A stretch of DNA of 57,885 bases from Bipolaris cookei (Eukaryota > Ascomycota > Dothideomycetes > Pleosporales > Pleosporaceae), in contig NRSV01000105.1 of assembly GCA_002286855.1 (NCBI GenBank), positions 1 to 57,885 on the forward strand, read 5' to 3'. Of the stretch, positions 21,004-32,264 are shown in pieces; the stretch's first letter is position 1, and every line of letters begins with the position of its first letter. The notes under the pieces are model-generated. The model did not search any database. It was not told where the DNA came from and saw nothing but the letters and a program-made list of their open reading frames with translations. Position numbers and translations under genes: made by a program.

Positions 21004-22155
21004 ATGGTCGCTAAACAACCTTCCTCGAGCACTTTTACTCGCAAAGTCGTGAATCCGCTCGGTTTCACAAAGACGTACAACTTTTGGTTGTACATTGTAT
21101 TCGCGGGTGCGCTCCTTGGTTGTAAGTACTCATCCCTTTTCCCCATCACCTAAGCTGCCTTGATTTTCAAAATTTCCAACACATGTGCCACAGTTTCGCT
21201 AGCACGCCTGCCCTACCTCGCCTTCTCGAGCAAGTTTTGTCCCGCCAACGGGCCGAGTCCGACGGGAAATAGCGCCGCGCCAGGAGAATGCTACTACTAC
21301 CTCAACTTCAATAGGTACAAAGTGGGGATCCTGTTGCATCTTGGCGGCGTCCTGCCCGCGGGCATAATTGCCGTGTTGCAATTCACGCCGTTTATCCGAC
21401 ACCGCTGGCTCATTCTTCATCGAATTGGCGGATACGCTTCGCTGCTGCTGTACCTGATCAGTCTTGTCGGCGCGCTCATGATTGTCCGACATGCATTTGG
21501 CGGCGGTCTTGATGTGCAGAGCTCGCTTGGCGCACTGGGTTTCAGCACCCTCGGCTGCTTTATTATCAGCTATATCAATGTGAAAAGGCTGCAGATTGAG
21601 CAGCATCGCGCATGGATGCTACGAGGCTGGTTCTATGCTGGCGCTATTATCACGACTCGTATCATTATGATTATCTCGGCACAGATTATCAAGAACAGCG
21701 GGTACTACATTGTCTGGCCTTGTGCAAAGATTGCGGCTACCATCGAAAACGATATCGATCTTGTTGCTTCATATCCCGCATGCTCTGCCTTTGCCAATGG
21801 CTCAAACCCAGACGCCGTGTCTGCCGTAGCCGCAACCATTGGATCTGGAGACAGGGCAAATACTGGTGCTGCGCTTAATATAGCATTCGGTATGGCAGTC
21901 TGGCTCGCATTTGCCCTGCATGCTATCGGCGTCGAGATCTATCTGCACCTCACACCGCGTGAGGCCCAGCGCCTGCGCCAAATCAGTTACCAGAAGCAGC
22001 TCGAAGCCGGTATGCGCAACCCTGGTTCCGCAGGCCTCACATCAGACCGCCTGGGTGATGCGGAAAAGTGGTCGCCCGATGCACCAAGAAAAGATAGTAC
22101 GACTCCGTTGACAGTCGGGACTCCAGAGCCTAATCCTAGGGTAGAGCGCAGATGA
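21004..22155 (+). CDS. DUF2306-type integral membrane protein
   Basis: Exons 21004-21121 and 21194-22155, intron of 72 bp (GTAAGT to CACAG), 359 residues. The N-terminus (MVAKQPSSSTFTRKVVNP) is cytosolic in look. Then come several hydrophobic helices: WLYIVFAGALLGF, KVGILLHLGGVLPAGIIAVL, ASLLLYLISLVGALMIV, LGALGFSTLGCFIISYI, MLRGWFYAGAIITTRIIMII and LNIAFGMAVWLAFALHAIGV. Conserved DUF2306 features are the LHRIGGYASLL and EQHRAWMLRGW segments with His residues in or near membrane helices, which in this family have been suggested to bind haem or metal. The cytosolic tail is hydrophilic. Function is unknown in the family. It faces the Zn2Cys6 gene. Confidence 0.85.
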
Positions 22156-22604
22156 GGAGAGGAAACCAGATTGGGTAGAATGGATTTGTGAAATAAAACT
22201 AAAGGTATAGAATGCTTGGAACAATTCCTTTTTCTTTATGTTGCAGTTTCATTAATCGCTGTTTTTAGAAACTTAGAGATTGAACTTAGTCGGTCTAGAT
22301 TTGCATACAGAAACTTTCATGATTTTTCATTGGTACGATCTGTGCATTTACTACGACAGTTGCAGCATCGAATAACAGCCTTCCAAAACCGTACCTGCAA
22401 ACTTACGTGGGGAAGATTGACTAAGTATTAAACAACAATTTTTGAAAACTAGCATTTAGAGAGAAACTACAAAAGCAGGAATTCGCTGCCGGCCACTCAC
22501 CTGACAGCTAGTCTGATAGTCACAATCTTAAGTATGGTCATACGTGGGAGAATAGATAGTATCATTAGTACATATTTACAGTATACACCCTTTATACAGT
22601 GCTC
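22156..22604. other. Convergent 3' region
   Basis: Ends of the DUF2306 gene (plus) and the BTB gene (minus) meet here. AT-rich, nothing coding. Confidence 0.5.
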
Positions 22605-25210
22605 CTAGCTCAAGAACCCCCGTGAAGCATTACGAGCCCGCTCGGCCGTAAACACCTCTAGTCGCACGCCACACAGTATGACTTGCATGCGCCGCACATT
22701 GCCGTCTGCATCAGGAGGAAGAGGCTCGACGCGGATGCGCCAGTGTGCGCGTTTGAGTGTCCATTTTACCTCTAAATCCTGCTCGTCGACTCGGAGATAT
22801 GAAGATTCGGGATCTGACTTATCGCCGCCCCACAACCATGAACTGCTAGAGTTTGCCCGCCGGATACCAATGCGGCCAGTATTGTTATCCACGCCAAGCT
22901 CTGCGGGAACGCCATCGATCTCCAGGGCACAGTCAGTCTCGAGGCGCACGCGAACGCGGCGATCACTAACACCAGAATTGGCCGGGCTAACTGGTTGCGC
23001 CGCAACACCCCCGCCAGACTGCAGGTACATGAGCCCCAGAGGTTGCGTGGCTGGCAGACCCATCTTTGAGGCTACAACGGAGAACAAGGACGTAACACGT
23101 GCAAGTGTCGAGTTATGGAATGTGGCTCGAAAGTCGACTTCTAGTGGACCCGTCTGTGAAGCCTTAGGGGCCGACCATGGCAAAAACAACGATGTCGATT
23201 CCGTTGAGGAAATCTCAAGAACCAAGATATTACTATTTGCATGGTCATCCGTATATGGACGTGCGTATGAAACGTAGCCTGCTCGCGTGACAGCACTGCT
23301 GCTTGCGTTTGACGGTGCAGGACTGTCGACTTTGCCAACAGGCTGTGGGCCTGGGGACGCGCTGATTGACTGGCCACCATGGACCGATCCAGAATCTGAG
23401 TCGCCCGATGCTGTTTTATCAGGGATAAAGGAAATGCCCGACGGACGAATGTCTTCGAGGCGCACCAAGATCTCGGACTGTTGGCGCCGCACGTTGAACG
23501 AGATTTCACATGGTATCAGCTTTTGCTCAAGCCCTTTGAGATGGAAATATCGTGCGTCTCTGAGAAGTTTAGATCGGTGTTCACTGTTTCGAATCTCGAC
23601 ATTGTATCCTTGTAGTATTTGTATCAGCTCGTTAAAAGTCTCTCCGTTCCTGTTCGGTACTGAGGGTGGCTTGATGGATGGCGGACGGAGTAGCGCATCA
23701 CGATCCAGTCCAGGAAATGCTTCTGCGGGAGTTAAGAAGAAATGTGCGAATCCGAGCGAGAAGAAATTGGGACTGTCGCCTGGAGCAGAAAAGAGATCGC
23801 GCGGTATCTGAAAAGGAGTCCCTCCTATGCGGACAAATATGTCGGTGCCAAACAGTTGTTTAGTAAGTCGAGGTACTACTCAAGTCAGCTCTCAGCCTTT
23901 GTGCTGTTCGTAGATGAGCTCACATGAGTAAAACTGCGCATCAGCATACAACTTGACAAAATGCTCGCCGTCTTTTGGAGTGATGTGGTAGCCCTGTAGA
24001 TGCAGCACAATGTCACGGAATGTCTCTGGATCACGGTCGATATACAAGGTCCTCACATCACCAGCACGACCCCCGTTATCATGTAGTTGCTGGCCGAAAA
24101 AATGGGAAAAGTATGAAGGTGCTCTAGTAGTCTTAGCTGATGGGCCTTTGGTCCATGTTTCGCTTTAGGTACATGCTTACCATCCGACGAGAGCGAGGCT
24201 CCAGACAATCTGAATAGCTCCGAGCCGATCTGTATGGGAAACACCTTGCCTGCGGGCAACATGTCTGTTCCGGTGGGCGCATCTTGTATCTTCCTCGGCG
24301 TTGAAACGTCAATAGCTCTGCCTTGTGGTCCTGTGCCCTTGCTCTGCTCTTTGCGTCGCTCAGCTTGTGTGTTTTCTTGCGGCGCCAGTTGCGATGTAGT
24401 CTCATTGAGCACGGGAGGGGCTGCGCTACGCGTTGTCGTCATCGTCGTCGCCGCTGCATGTGTGTCGACTGGTGTCTGTATAACGGGCGAGGTAGTCGAC
24501 GCATCTGACGACTGACGCGATTTGTTTATGCGCTTCGATGGGTTCTCTGCGGCTGCACTGCCAGTCTGCGATACGGCTGAAGATGGCTCAGAATCGAGCT
24601 TGCGCTTCATGCCTGTCTGCACTACCGGTGTCTGCTGCTGTTGTTGTTGTTGCTGCTGCTGCTGCTGCTGTTGTTGTTGTTGTTGTTGTTGCTGTTGCTG
24701 CTGCTGCAATCGAGGAAGCGGGGGCTGCGGAGACAATGGGATCTGGGTTTGCGTAGCATTTGGTGGCGGTGGTGACGACGCGCCTGGGGGTTCCTGGAAA
24801 GGCGGATATGCAGAGTCACTATTGGTGACGGGGAGCGGGATGCTGAAGTCGTTGGTCGGATTTGCTTGACCCTGGAACTCCTGGACCAGCTCGCCCTGGG
24901 GTTCATACTGATTGGTAAAGTCGGTGAAGTCGAGCGAGTTTGTCCAGTCCCATGCTGCAGGCGCCGAAGAACTAAAGTTGAAGCCCGGAAACTGGCCCTG
25001 CGCTACTTGATGTTGTTGCGCAACATAGTCGCGATAGACTGTCGAAGCGTCATAGACTGGGGCTTGGCTTGCAGTCTCGGCTGTACTTGTGTCCTGATCC
25101 GCGTTGTAGCTGTTGTACGACTGTTGTGGATACGGCTGCGATGCTCCACCTGCTTGGTCAGAAGTTTGCAATACAAAGTCCCGAGAGGTTGCGCGCGACC
25201 GGTCAGACAT
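22605..25210 (-). CDS. Tandem BTB/POZ (T1-like) protein with a polyglutamine tract
   Basis: Exons 25210-24181, 24121-23924 and 23875-22605, 832 residues. The ATG at 25210 (MSDRSRATSRDFVLQ) is the first in frame; codons before it lack ATG. Residues 1-320 are low-complexity, Gln/Ser/Pro-rich, with 25 consecutive Gln at 169-193. A first BTB-like unit begins near 326 (FPIQIGSELFRLSGASL, then APSYFSHFFGQQL and LYIDRDPETFRDIVLHLQGY). A second begins near 425 (DIFVRIGGTPFQIPRDL, ETFNELIQILQGYNVEI). The C-terminal part holds a GISFIP segment and a beta-rich domain. The layout recalls fungal Whi2/KCTD-type BTB regulators, but that name is tentative. The second intron is 48 bp with GTGAGC; the first uses a GAG acceptor. 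Confidence 0.85.
24632..24706 (-). repeat. CAG/CAA repeat coding 25 glutamines
   Basis: 25 in-frame Gln codons, CAG blocks mixed with CAA blocks. The mixture is not a pure CAG array, which usually lowers slippage. Confidence 0.95.
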
Positions 25211-25984
25211 TGGCTGACCACACCCAGGCAATTGCCTCGTACGTAGTGTCGGGCGACAGGTAGCCTAGGTGCTGGAACCAACTCGAGGCGCTGGAAAACC
25301 GGGGGTCTTGAGTCGCTGAGGGAGAGCTGAGTAAGGTCTTGGTGATGAGCAGCTCGCGGAGACAGTACTGGATTCGGACTGGCGTTGGAACGGGCGTTGA
25401 TTTCGACGACGGTCGGCCGAGCGATTTGAGCGAATGCTAGAGGGCAATACGATCCACGAGCAACGAGCAACGTCGCGGATATATAACAAAGCTGTTGCGC
25501 GCCAGCAAGGCATCTCAGCCATCTGCGCGTAATCATTACCTTGCTCTTCGGCCTGCCCGCCAGCTGCTCGCGCAAGTCAATGTCGCCGCACATCACTGGC
25601 CTTTGCCCGGGCGGCTCGAATTCGCCCCCAATATCTATCTTCATCATGCAGTGATGTGAGGCTAAAGCTGACTGACCTCTATATCGCAGGTGATACGGAC
25701 GGTTGGCGAAAGGGGTTGCACGTGCTGACGTGAGATTTTGCTGTGTTACCTCCATGTGTGATCTCACCTTCACGTCGAGTGCATTTAACGACAAAGCTGC
25801 AACTTGAAACCACAAATCATGACCGCGTATGTACTATCCGTAGCTGATATAATCACGCCACGACGTAAACCATTACATGTACGGCAGGTGACTATAGAAA
25901 AAACTATGCATCTGCAGATCAAACTATAACCGAGACCCCATACTCATCTCATCCCGCCTTTCTTCCCATACTGCTTCAACTCTA
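25211..25984. other. Leader of the BTB gene and 3' flank of the GST
   Basis: A long minus-strand frame (25815-25003) overlaps the start of the BTB gene in another frame and looks accidental. Nothing else supported. Confidence 0.5.
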
Positions 25985-27058
25985 TTAAAACTTAGCATCG
26001 CTAAACGGCACATACTTCTCCTGGCTCGCATCTTCGACCTTCTTGGCCGCTCTCTTGTACGAATCCGTCTCCTGTAATCTCCTCATGTACTTGTACAGAC
26101 TGGGGTAGTTTGTCTCACTCAGAGGCACGCGCTGGCAGGCTCCCTCGAGTGCAAAGTGGATCATGATATCCGCTGCGGTAAGGCTGGAACCGCAGAAAAA
26201 TTCTCCTTTTGAGGGAGACTTGATGAGATAGTCTTCCAAGAAATCAAAGTGTGTCTTCAACTCTGGGTTTACAAAGGAGCTGTCGACTTTGGAGGCAACG
26301 CCGCCAGTGATGGGCTTGAGGAAGAAGGGAACGGGAGCGTTCTTGATACCTACATGGTGTCAGCAGAATAACGTGGGAGAGGTATGTGTTCGATGGAGAC
26401 TTACTGCCACTGATAATAGCAGCAATCAGGACTGTGAAGAGACTGCCTTCGGTGAAGTCCATGAGGAACTGCGTGGTGGTCAGTCATCATGCTTGTACAA
26501 GTCACGTGAAAAAGTTGCAGGAGAAGAGGCAGAGGCACCCGGACACACCAACTCCTCCGAGCCTCTCTTCCATAACAAGATACCAAGAAAATCCGACGGC
26601 AAGCAACGCACCTTGTATCTCATCCACTCTTCCGTCTCTGCGCCAAGCACGCCCTCCTGGCCCTCGGGGTACCTCGCAGGAACCAACTGCTTTCCAAAAT
26701 GTTCGCAAATGTACTCCATAATGGTCTCACTCTCCGCAATGACGATATCCTTTTCTGAACCAGCCGGCCTGATTGTAACCACTGGAGATTTCCCCAAGGG
26801 GTGGACGGCCTTTAGCTCGGGGCCTGCGCGCTTATTGGCATCGCGCTTGTAGACCTTGATGTTGTATTCGAGATTTAGCTCCTCGAGCAGCCACACGATG
26901 CGCTGACCGCGCGACTTGTTCAGCCTGTGATGCAATTAGACAGAAACTCTTTCGTATCACCTGATGCGTTGTGTTTGGCGATGCGGAAGGAAGTTGCGCC
27001 AGGACATTTTCCACACGTACCAATGGACTGTGATGGTTGCGCCTTGTTGGTTCGACAT
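25985..27058 (-). CDS. Glutathione S-transferase, Gtt1 type
   Basis: Four exons: 27058-27021, 26924-26612, 26468-26405 and 26349-25985, 259 residues. The N-terminal thioredoxin-like domain begins ITVHWLNKSRGQRIVWLLEE and continues YNIKVYKRDANKRAGPELK, HPLGKSPVVTI and IAESETIMEYI, the glutathione-binding set typical of yeast Gtt1. The C-terminal helical domain has FLMDFTEGSLFTVLIAAI and GEFFCGSSLTAADIMIHFAL with the conserved N-cap region. It conjugates or reduces with glutathione in stress or detoxification. Introns are 96, 143 and 55 bp. It is transcribed away from the small complex I subunit gene. Family certain, substrate not. Confidence 0.92.
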
Positions 27059-27146
27059 TGCTACAATTACGCTTCGTGAGGAAGATATAAATTCGTGATT
27101 ATTAGTGTCCTGGAGAAATGCAGATCGGGACTTTGAGCGGAGTGGA

Positions 27147-27154
27147 CTTTTATA
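27147..27154 (-). promoter_or_regulatory. TATA box of the GST gene
   Basis: TATAAAAG on the minus strand about 90 bp upstream of the GST ATG, in the right place and orientation for a core promoter. Confidence 0.6.
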
Positions 27155-27687
27155 AGGTTCGTCGTATATTATCACCGAGGCTTGTCCACAAGCTCGTTGT
27201 GGTTTCGTCACAAGCTTCGGCGCTCAGCCCACCAAGGGTAGACTGCCCGCCCGAGAAGCGTCGTCTGTATCGGATCTTGTGTGTTCCGACGATGTGATAG
27301 AAACTATAGTTCTATGCAAGAACATTCTTTTTAGAGCATCGTATGTACACAGAAATATGCTATGGGCAAGATTTGGAGCTGTGACGACGGAGTCACTCAG
27401 AGTGTGCTGCACAACTTTGTCGTCATAGCTATAGCAACGTTATGAACAACATACAATACACAATGCAATAGGTAGCTTTATGCACTATATTCTAGATACT
27501 GTGTGATCCTAATCGCAATTACCAATGGTCGACCTTACAACGCTGCATCGATCCTCTCGCTGGTGCAATCCAAAAACGCCAAGACATCACGGCCCTCACC
27601 GCACCCGCTGACCTGATCGCAAGCGCACCTCTTAAACCACAACTTCACTCATCGCGCTCCTCTCCACACCGCGCAAACTTCACAACC
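27155..27687. other. Divergent intergenic region, GST and complex I subunit
   Basis: With the TATA box it makes 629 bp between the two opposite start codons. No gene seen; the part near 27590-27690 is C-rich like a 5' leader. Confidence 0.45.
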
Positions 27688-28208
27688 ATGCAGCCTACAC
27701 TCCGCCGGATGGCCGGCCACAACCATGGCAGTAAGCATCTACCCTAAAAAGTGCGTGTACGAGACACAATGGACTAACAACCACACCCAGTGATCCACGC
27801 GGATCCCGCCATTATTAAATGGGCCAGTACGTTTAGTCCCCTTAGACCCCTCCAATCCGACTACGCACTCCTATCCAACTTCACTGAAGCCTCGGAAGAC
27901 AACTATCCAGCTTAACCGTAATCAATGGCGCGGGTCCATCGCAGTTACTAACGTAGCGAACCAGGCATGACCACGAACCGCCACAAGTACTTCCGCTGGA
28001 CACGACGAACAGCCTGGATCACATTCGCATATGTTGCATTGGTACCTGGTTTGCTGGGCGCTGCGGGATACTGGGCTGAGGTGAGTTGAAGAAGCATGCA
28101 CAGCGTGGAAGCGTAGATGTGGAAGGGGAGAAGAGAATGTTGATAATTGAACAGGGAAGGTGGGAGATGCGTGGGAAGCGAAGAGGAGATACTATCTCTG
28201 AGTTTTAA
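27688..28208 (+). CDS. Small mitochondrial complex I accessory subunit, NDUFB4/B15-like
   Basis: Four small exons: 27688-27730, 27791-27826, 27965-28080 and 28155-28208, 83 codons including the stop (82 residues). The protein starts MQPTLRRMAGHNHG, continues IHADPAIIKWA, then a basic segment (TTNRHKYFRWTRRTAWI) leading into one membrane helix (TFAYVALVPGLLGAAGYWA) and a charged tail KWEMRGKRRGD. This is the layout of the single-TM B15/NDUFB4-like subunit of NADH:ubiquinone oxidoreductase in the inner mitochondrial membrane. All splice sites are GT-AG and phases agree. The exons are too short to be found as long frames. The exact subunit name is likely, not proven. Confidence 0.78.
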
Positions 28209-28889
28209 GTGGGAGAGATATCGGGAGGACAGAGGAGATGTGAAGGATGTGGGGAGGAATGATATCGCATTGCCGCTAGAGCGGTGTGGTATGTACATTG
28301 AATGCGAAAGAAGTACTCTCGGAAGTTCTCAAAGGATTTACACAGGTTTATTCTGTCTTTGTGTTCAAGTTTTGCGTTTGTACTAACCCGCTCCTACATA
28401 GGGTGCGTTTAGTAAAAGAATAGTTATAGCGGCAATACGGTATTGCTAGATGTCTAGAACGATACATAAACGATCCAGAGCTAAAACACTAATAGTGGCA
28501 GCCAGGCCCATTGTTAGTCAGCCTCTCATGTTCCTACTGGCGACACATAATGCAAAGACGACCAGTGTCTTCCAAAGTCATAAGAGTAATCAGCTATCCT
28601 GCTATCATCGCCTTTGCTAGAAAATCTTACGCTGTTATATTGATTTCAAGGAGCTGCTTAGCAAACAATGCTTGCAATATCAAAGTCGTCTATAAAAACG
28701 AGTGTGAGTTTTCTATCGCTATCGCTAGCAGAATTCTAGGTACAAAATCCAAACAACAGTCTGTATACAACAAACGAAATTCCCTGGTCTATATCTGCTC
28801 CTCCCCTCCAACCTGAATCTATACTACCGCTGCTGCTGCTGCTGCCACCATCGCCACCACCATAAACAGCACAATCCATCACCTCAACC
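28209..28889. other. Convergent 3' region
   Basis: Between the complex I subunit (plus) and the cupin (minus). Only short frames; one at 28511-28816 has unnatural composition. A GCT repeat (about five units) lies near 28825-28845. Confidence 0.45.
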
Positions 28890-29750
28890 CTAGTACGCAC
28901 TGGAAGCTGCAGGATAACTCGACTCAGTACCCGAAGGTTTCGGCTCCGCCTGATATGGAATACCACACTTCTTCGCACAACTCTCCACGATTTCCGTAAA
29001 ATCACTTGTCAGTGTGGGCCTAAGTCCCGCAATTTGCTGCGGGGTCAAAAACTCAGAGTATCCCGCACTCGCCTCGAGCACCTCATCCGGCGTGCCCGAA
29101 AAGAAGCCCCTAGCAGCCTCCACGCGGCCCGGGTCGGCGCTATCGAAGCCCGCGACGAAAACAGCGGGTTCACATTCTGGATTGAACTGCCAGTGGACGA
29201 GGCCCTTGGGGAACAGCATGCCGGTGTAGTTGGAGAGCGTGGTTTCGATTTGCGTGTAAGGGCCGACGACGGGAGGTTGACCGCCGACGACGTTGCCGAA
29301 GCCCGAGTCGTTTTCGAGGAGGATGGCGCCGATGAGCTTGCCTTGGACGACGGTGAGGAATTCGTTGGAGCGCGGGTGCCAGTGGGGCGTGTTGAGGCCG
29401 CAGGCGTTGACGAAGCCGACGGCAGCGGCGAGGCCTGTGGAGGCGAGCGCGGGGAAGTTGTTGACGGTGGAGAGGAAGATGGAGCCGCCGGTGGGGGATG
29501 TCACGGTGTTGTTGATGAATTGGAAGGTGTCGTTTGCAGCGTTGGGGGCGTGCGGGAAGAGGATGGCTTCACGGGTGGTTTCAGATTGAGCGAGGAGAAG
29601 CGCGTTACGCTGCGTGGTGAGTTGTTCACCAGTGAGGGCGTTGACAGTATTGGGGTTGATGAGGCGCTTGGTGACGGGCTGGCGGGCTTCTCGCACTGGA
29701 GATGCGGTCACGGCTGTCACCAGGAGGGAGAGGATGGAAAGGGTGAGCAT
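28890..29750 (-). CDS. Secreted germin/spherulin-like cupin
   Basis: Single exon, 286 residues. Signal peptide MLTLSILSLLVTAVTASP, then a likely dibasic site (REARQPVTKR). The cupin metal site is complete: HWHPRSNEFLTVVQG gives His, His and Glu of motif 1, and GMLFPKGLVHWQFNP gives His and Asn of motif 2. This is the Mn-binding pattern of germin-like and spherulin-1-like proteins, which may be oxalate oxidase, superoxide dismutase or purely structural. Two N-glycosylation sequons lie before the barrel. The C-terminus has Cys residues (ESCAKKCG) and a Ser/Pro-rich end. A TATA-like cataaaag lies about 95 bp upstream (29848-29841). Confidence 0.9.
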   Translation of the reverse strand: MLTLSILSLLVTAVTASPVREARQPVTKRLINPNTVNALTGEQLTTQRNALLLAQSETTREAILFPHAPNAANDTFQFINNTVTSPTGGSIFLSTVNNFPALASTGLAAAVGFVNACGLNTPHWHPRSNEFLTVVQGKLIGAILLENDSGFGNVVGGQPPVVGPYTQIETTLSNYTGMLFPKGLVHWQFNPECEPAVFVAGFDSADPGRVEAARGFFSGTPDEVLEASAGYSEFLTPQQIAGLRPTLTSDFTEIVESCAKKCGIPYQAEPKPSGTESSYPAASSAY

Positions 29751-32264
29751 TGTGTGTTGATATTGGGATGAGAGATTGTTGTATTGATTGATAGAGATGT
29801 GAAGAGCGTGGTGAGATATCTGGAGCTGGAGTAGGTCCCCCTTTTATGCTCTTTTGCCTTTCGGATATGTCCCTCGAGAAAGAGTACTTTTCTTGCCAGT
29901 GTCGTCCCAAGGAAGGCGTATGCCTTGTCAAGCCACAGCTGATTACAGAATCCACACCAGCTGGCATTTCTCATCCACGGATACCTGAGCAAGTCTCCAA
30001 ATTTGGTAGATTTCTCATTGTACTAATCAGCATGATGGGGGGGGACACATCGTCAGGTTCGTTGTGCTTTCCCTTATTCAGTTGAAGATGGGCGAGGGAG
30101 GTCACTAGACCATCGGATGTGGGTGTAGGCGCTCCATGGCGATGCGTATCGTGGACATCAATAAGCGTTGGTTGTTGACGATCGCTTGTAAATGGCTCGC
30201 CGTGCCTTGTCATCGGTGCTACAGTCTTCGAAATCGAAAGGGACGCCTTGCACTTTTCTTAGTGTGCATCGATCCTGTGGAAGACCATGATAGAGGTTTA
30301 GCACCTTGCTGCATGTCAACGTAACTTCTACAGCATCCTTAATTCCATATTTCCGAAGCGCGTGATGGGTAGCGATGGTAACATAACATTATCTCCGTGA
30401 TATGACGATGAATCAATACATCTCACTCCAGCTAGTTGTCAGTGCTTTGAACTAAGCCTTCGTGGCCCGAGCTTGGATTGCTTCAACATACTTGACATCT
30501 GAGCAATTCTCAGAGCAGTCAGTGGACGAGACATTTGTCTCTCGGTCCATTTTTCTCTTCTAGGAATCTTTGAGAATACACATTCTGACTCATGGTCTGA
30601 GCTTCCGGTGTGCGCAGACTGTGGATATCAGGCCCAGCGGCAAACCCCGGACCTGTTCACTGACCCGCCTACATGCAACGGATTTAGTGGTGAGCTTCTC
30701 TCAGCAAAAAAGTAAATTTCCCAAAATTCGGAGCCGAGACGGTCCATCGATTGCAGTGTCGGTCATCCAACCTCGATACAGATGCCAAGGGAGGAAGAAT
30801 GCCATGGCCAGCGAGCAGGATGTGCTTGGCTAGCTATATAAGCACACCAAAAAAGCTTATAACCGTCCTTTACTTGAAAAAATCCCACTTGGGCAGTTCA
30901 TGGATGTCACATTAGTTGCCAAGAGCGGAGTACTGTTCTTAGGAGGAAGCGTGGGAATCCTTGTAATCAAGCCTTTGTCTTGGCCGTGACATTACTTGCT
31001 CGGACACTCTCCGTACCCTCCACCCAACATCTCATGCTGGCGCCACAAGCACACCCTACACATGGATTCTCTACTACCGTAACTCATGGTTGCGTGCTCA
31101 TCCTAGTGTGGCGGTGTGATCACACGCTTCCGCGATGATTGTGTATGGTCACGTCGAGTCTTCTGACGCGGCCGTGCATACCCATGCTGTTGAGGATACG
31201 TTCGGGTCGGAAAGAGACTGAGGGAATGCAAAATTAAGGTCATGGTGCGGTCCGAGCGGCCCGAGATGATGCTGTACTTGTGGCGCTCAACTGTTGGTAG
31301 CCGGATCTTAGCACTGTCGATCTACGTAGTTATTTCAACAGTAGCAACCCCACCCAAAACTATAATTATCGGAAAACTACAGAAATACCTGGAAAATATT
31401 CCGTGATAATCACGAAGATGCTCGGATTCTTTTCCGTCGTGGCTGTGGTTGGTTTGCCACAGAAATCCAAATGAGGCTTTTTTCATGCTTGGAATTTTGT
31501 TGGTAGGCGACTTTGGATTGAGAATCATGCATACGTGAGATGTACGAGCAAGTGGGGTTAGTTGTGGCTGAACTACTCTTCTGTAAGTTAGGTCTTATAC
31601 TTCCCCCAGCCACAAAGACAGAGGTTGTTGACCAGATGACCATGAAATGACGGAGACTTCTTCCGCTACCCGAAAAGGACTTTTGAAGTCCTTTTTAAAA
31701 TCTGCTTTATACGGCGCCGCTGGTCAAGGTCAAAGGCCCAAGATGATGACAGAGTTTCAAGGTCAGTGCTTACAACTTCTTCGGAAGGTATCTGCATTGA
31801 GTATCGAGTGAAGCTGTAGAGGCAGATTTTGCGTAATGTAGTCCTGGCGTCTGAATATCTGCGGGAACGTCTCTCAAAAGACAGATACTAGATTACACAC
31901 CTGTAGTGTGCAAAGTGGCTTAACGTGATAGTAGATGTGTGAGTGTCGAGACCTTCCAAAGAACAGTTGTTCGCTACATCGCCACGTGGTGGTTTAATGA
32001 GGTGCTAGGCTTACAAAGCCATATAGCTTACATACATCACCAGTGGTTCGCGACAGAGGATATAGTGAAGAATGATTGATGTATTCTAATTGTTATCTCT
32101 AACCAAGCACCCATGAGAAGGCTTGCCGTGAGTTCTAGCTAATACTACCCCATACGACGCTAGACGGCATCGCGTCAACCCTGCAATTCACTGTCTTCAA
32201 GTAGCATGATCTGCATTTCCGTCAACAGTGACAGAGTTTCTTTCATGAAAGTCGCTATATCTGC
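29751..32264. other. Long gene-free stretch of 2.5 kb
   Basis: No frame with natural composition on either strand; the longest are under 90 codons. AT-rich on average, with no obvious terminal repeats. Could be regulatory or old repeat sequence. Confidence 0.5.

Noticed and set aside
24522..24869. Frame with a long polycysteine stretch
   Set aside because: It is the antisense of the polyglutamine tract.
25003..25815. 270-codon minus-strand frame
   Set aside because: It overlaps the start of the BTB gene in another frame and its upstream part has no natural domain; it looks like open leader sequence.
29034..29771. 245-codon plus-strand frame antisense to the cupin gene
   Set aside because: Mirrors GC-rich codons of a clearly real cupin; Gly/Glu/Val-rich composition typical of an antisense shadow.
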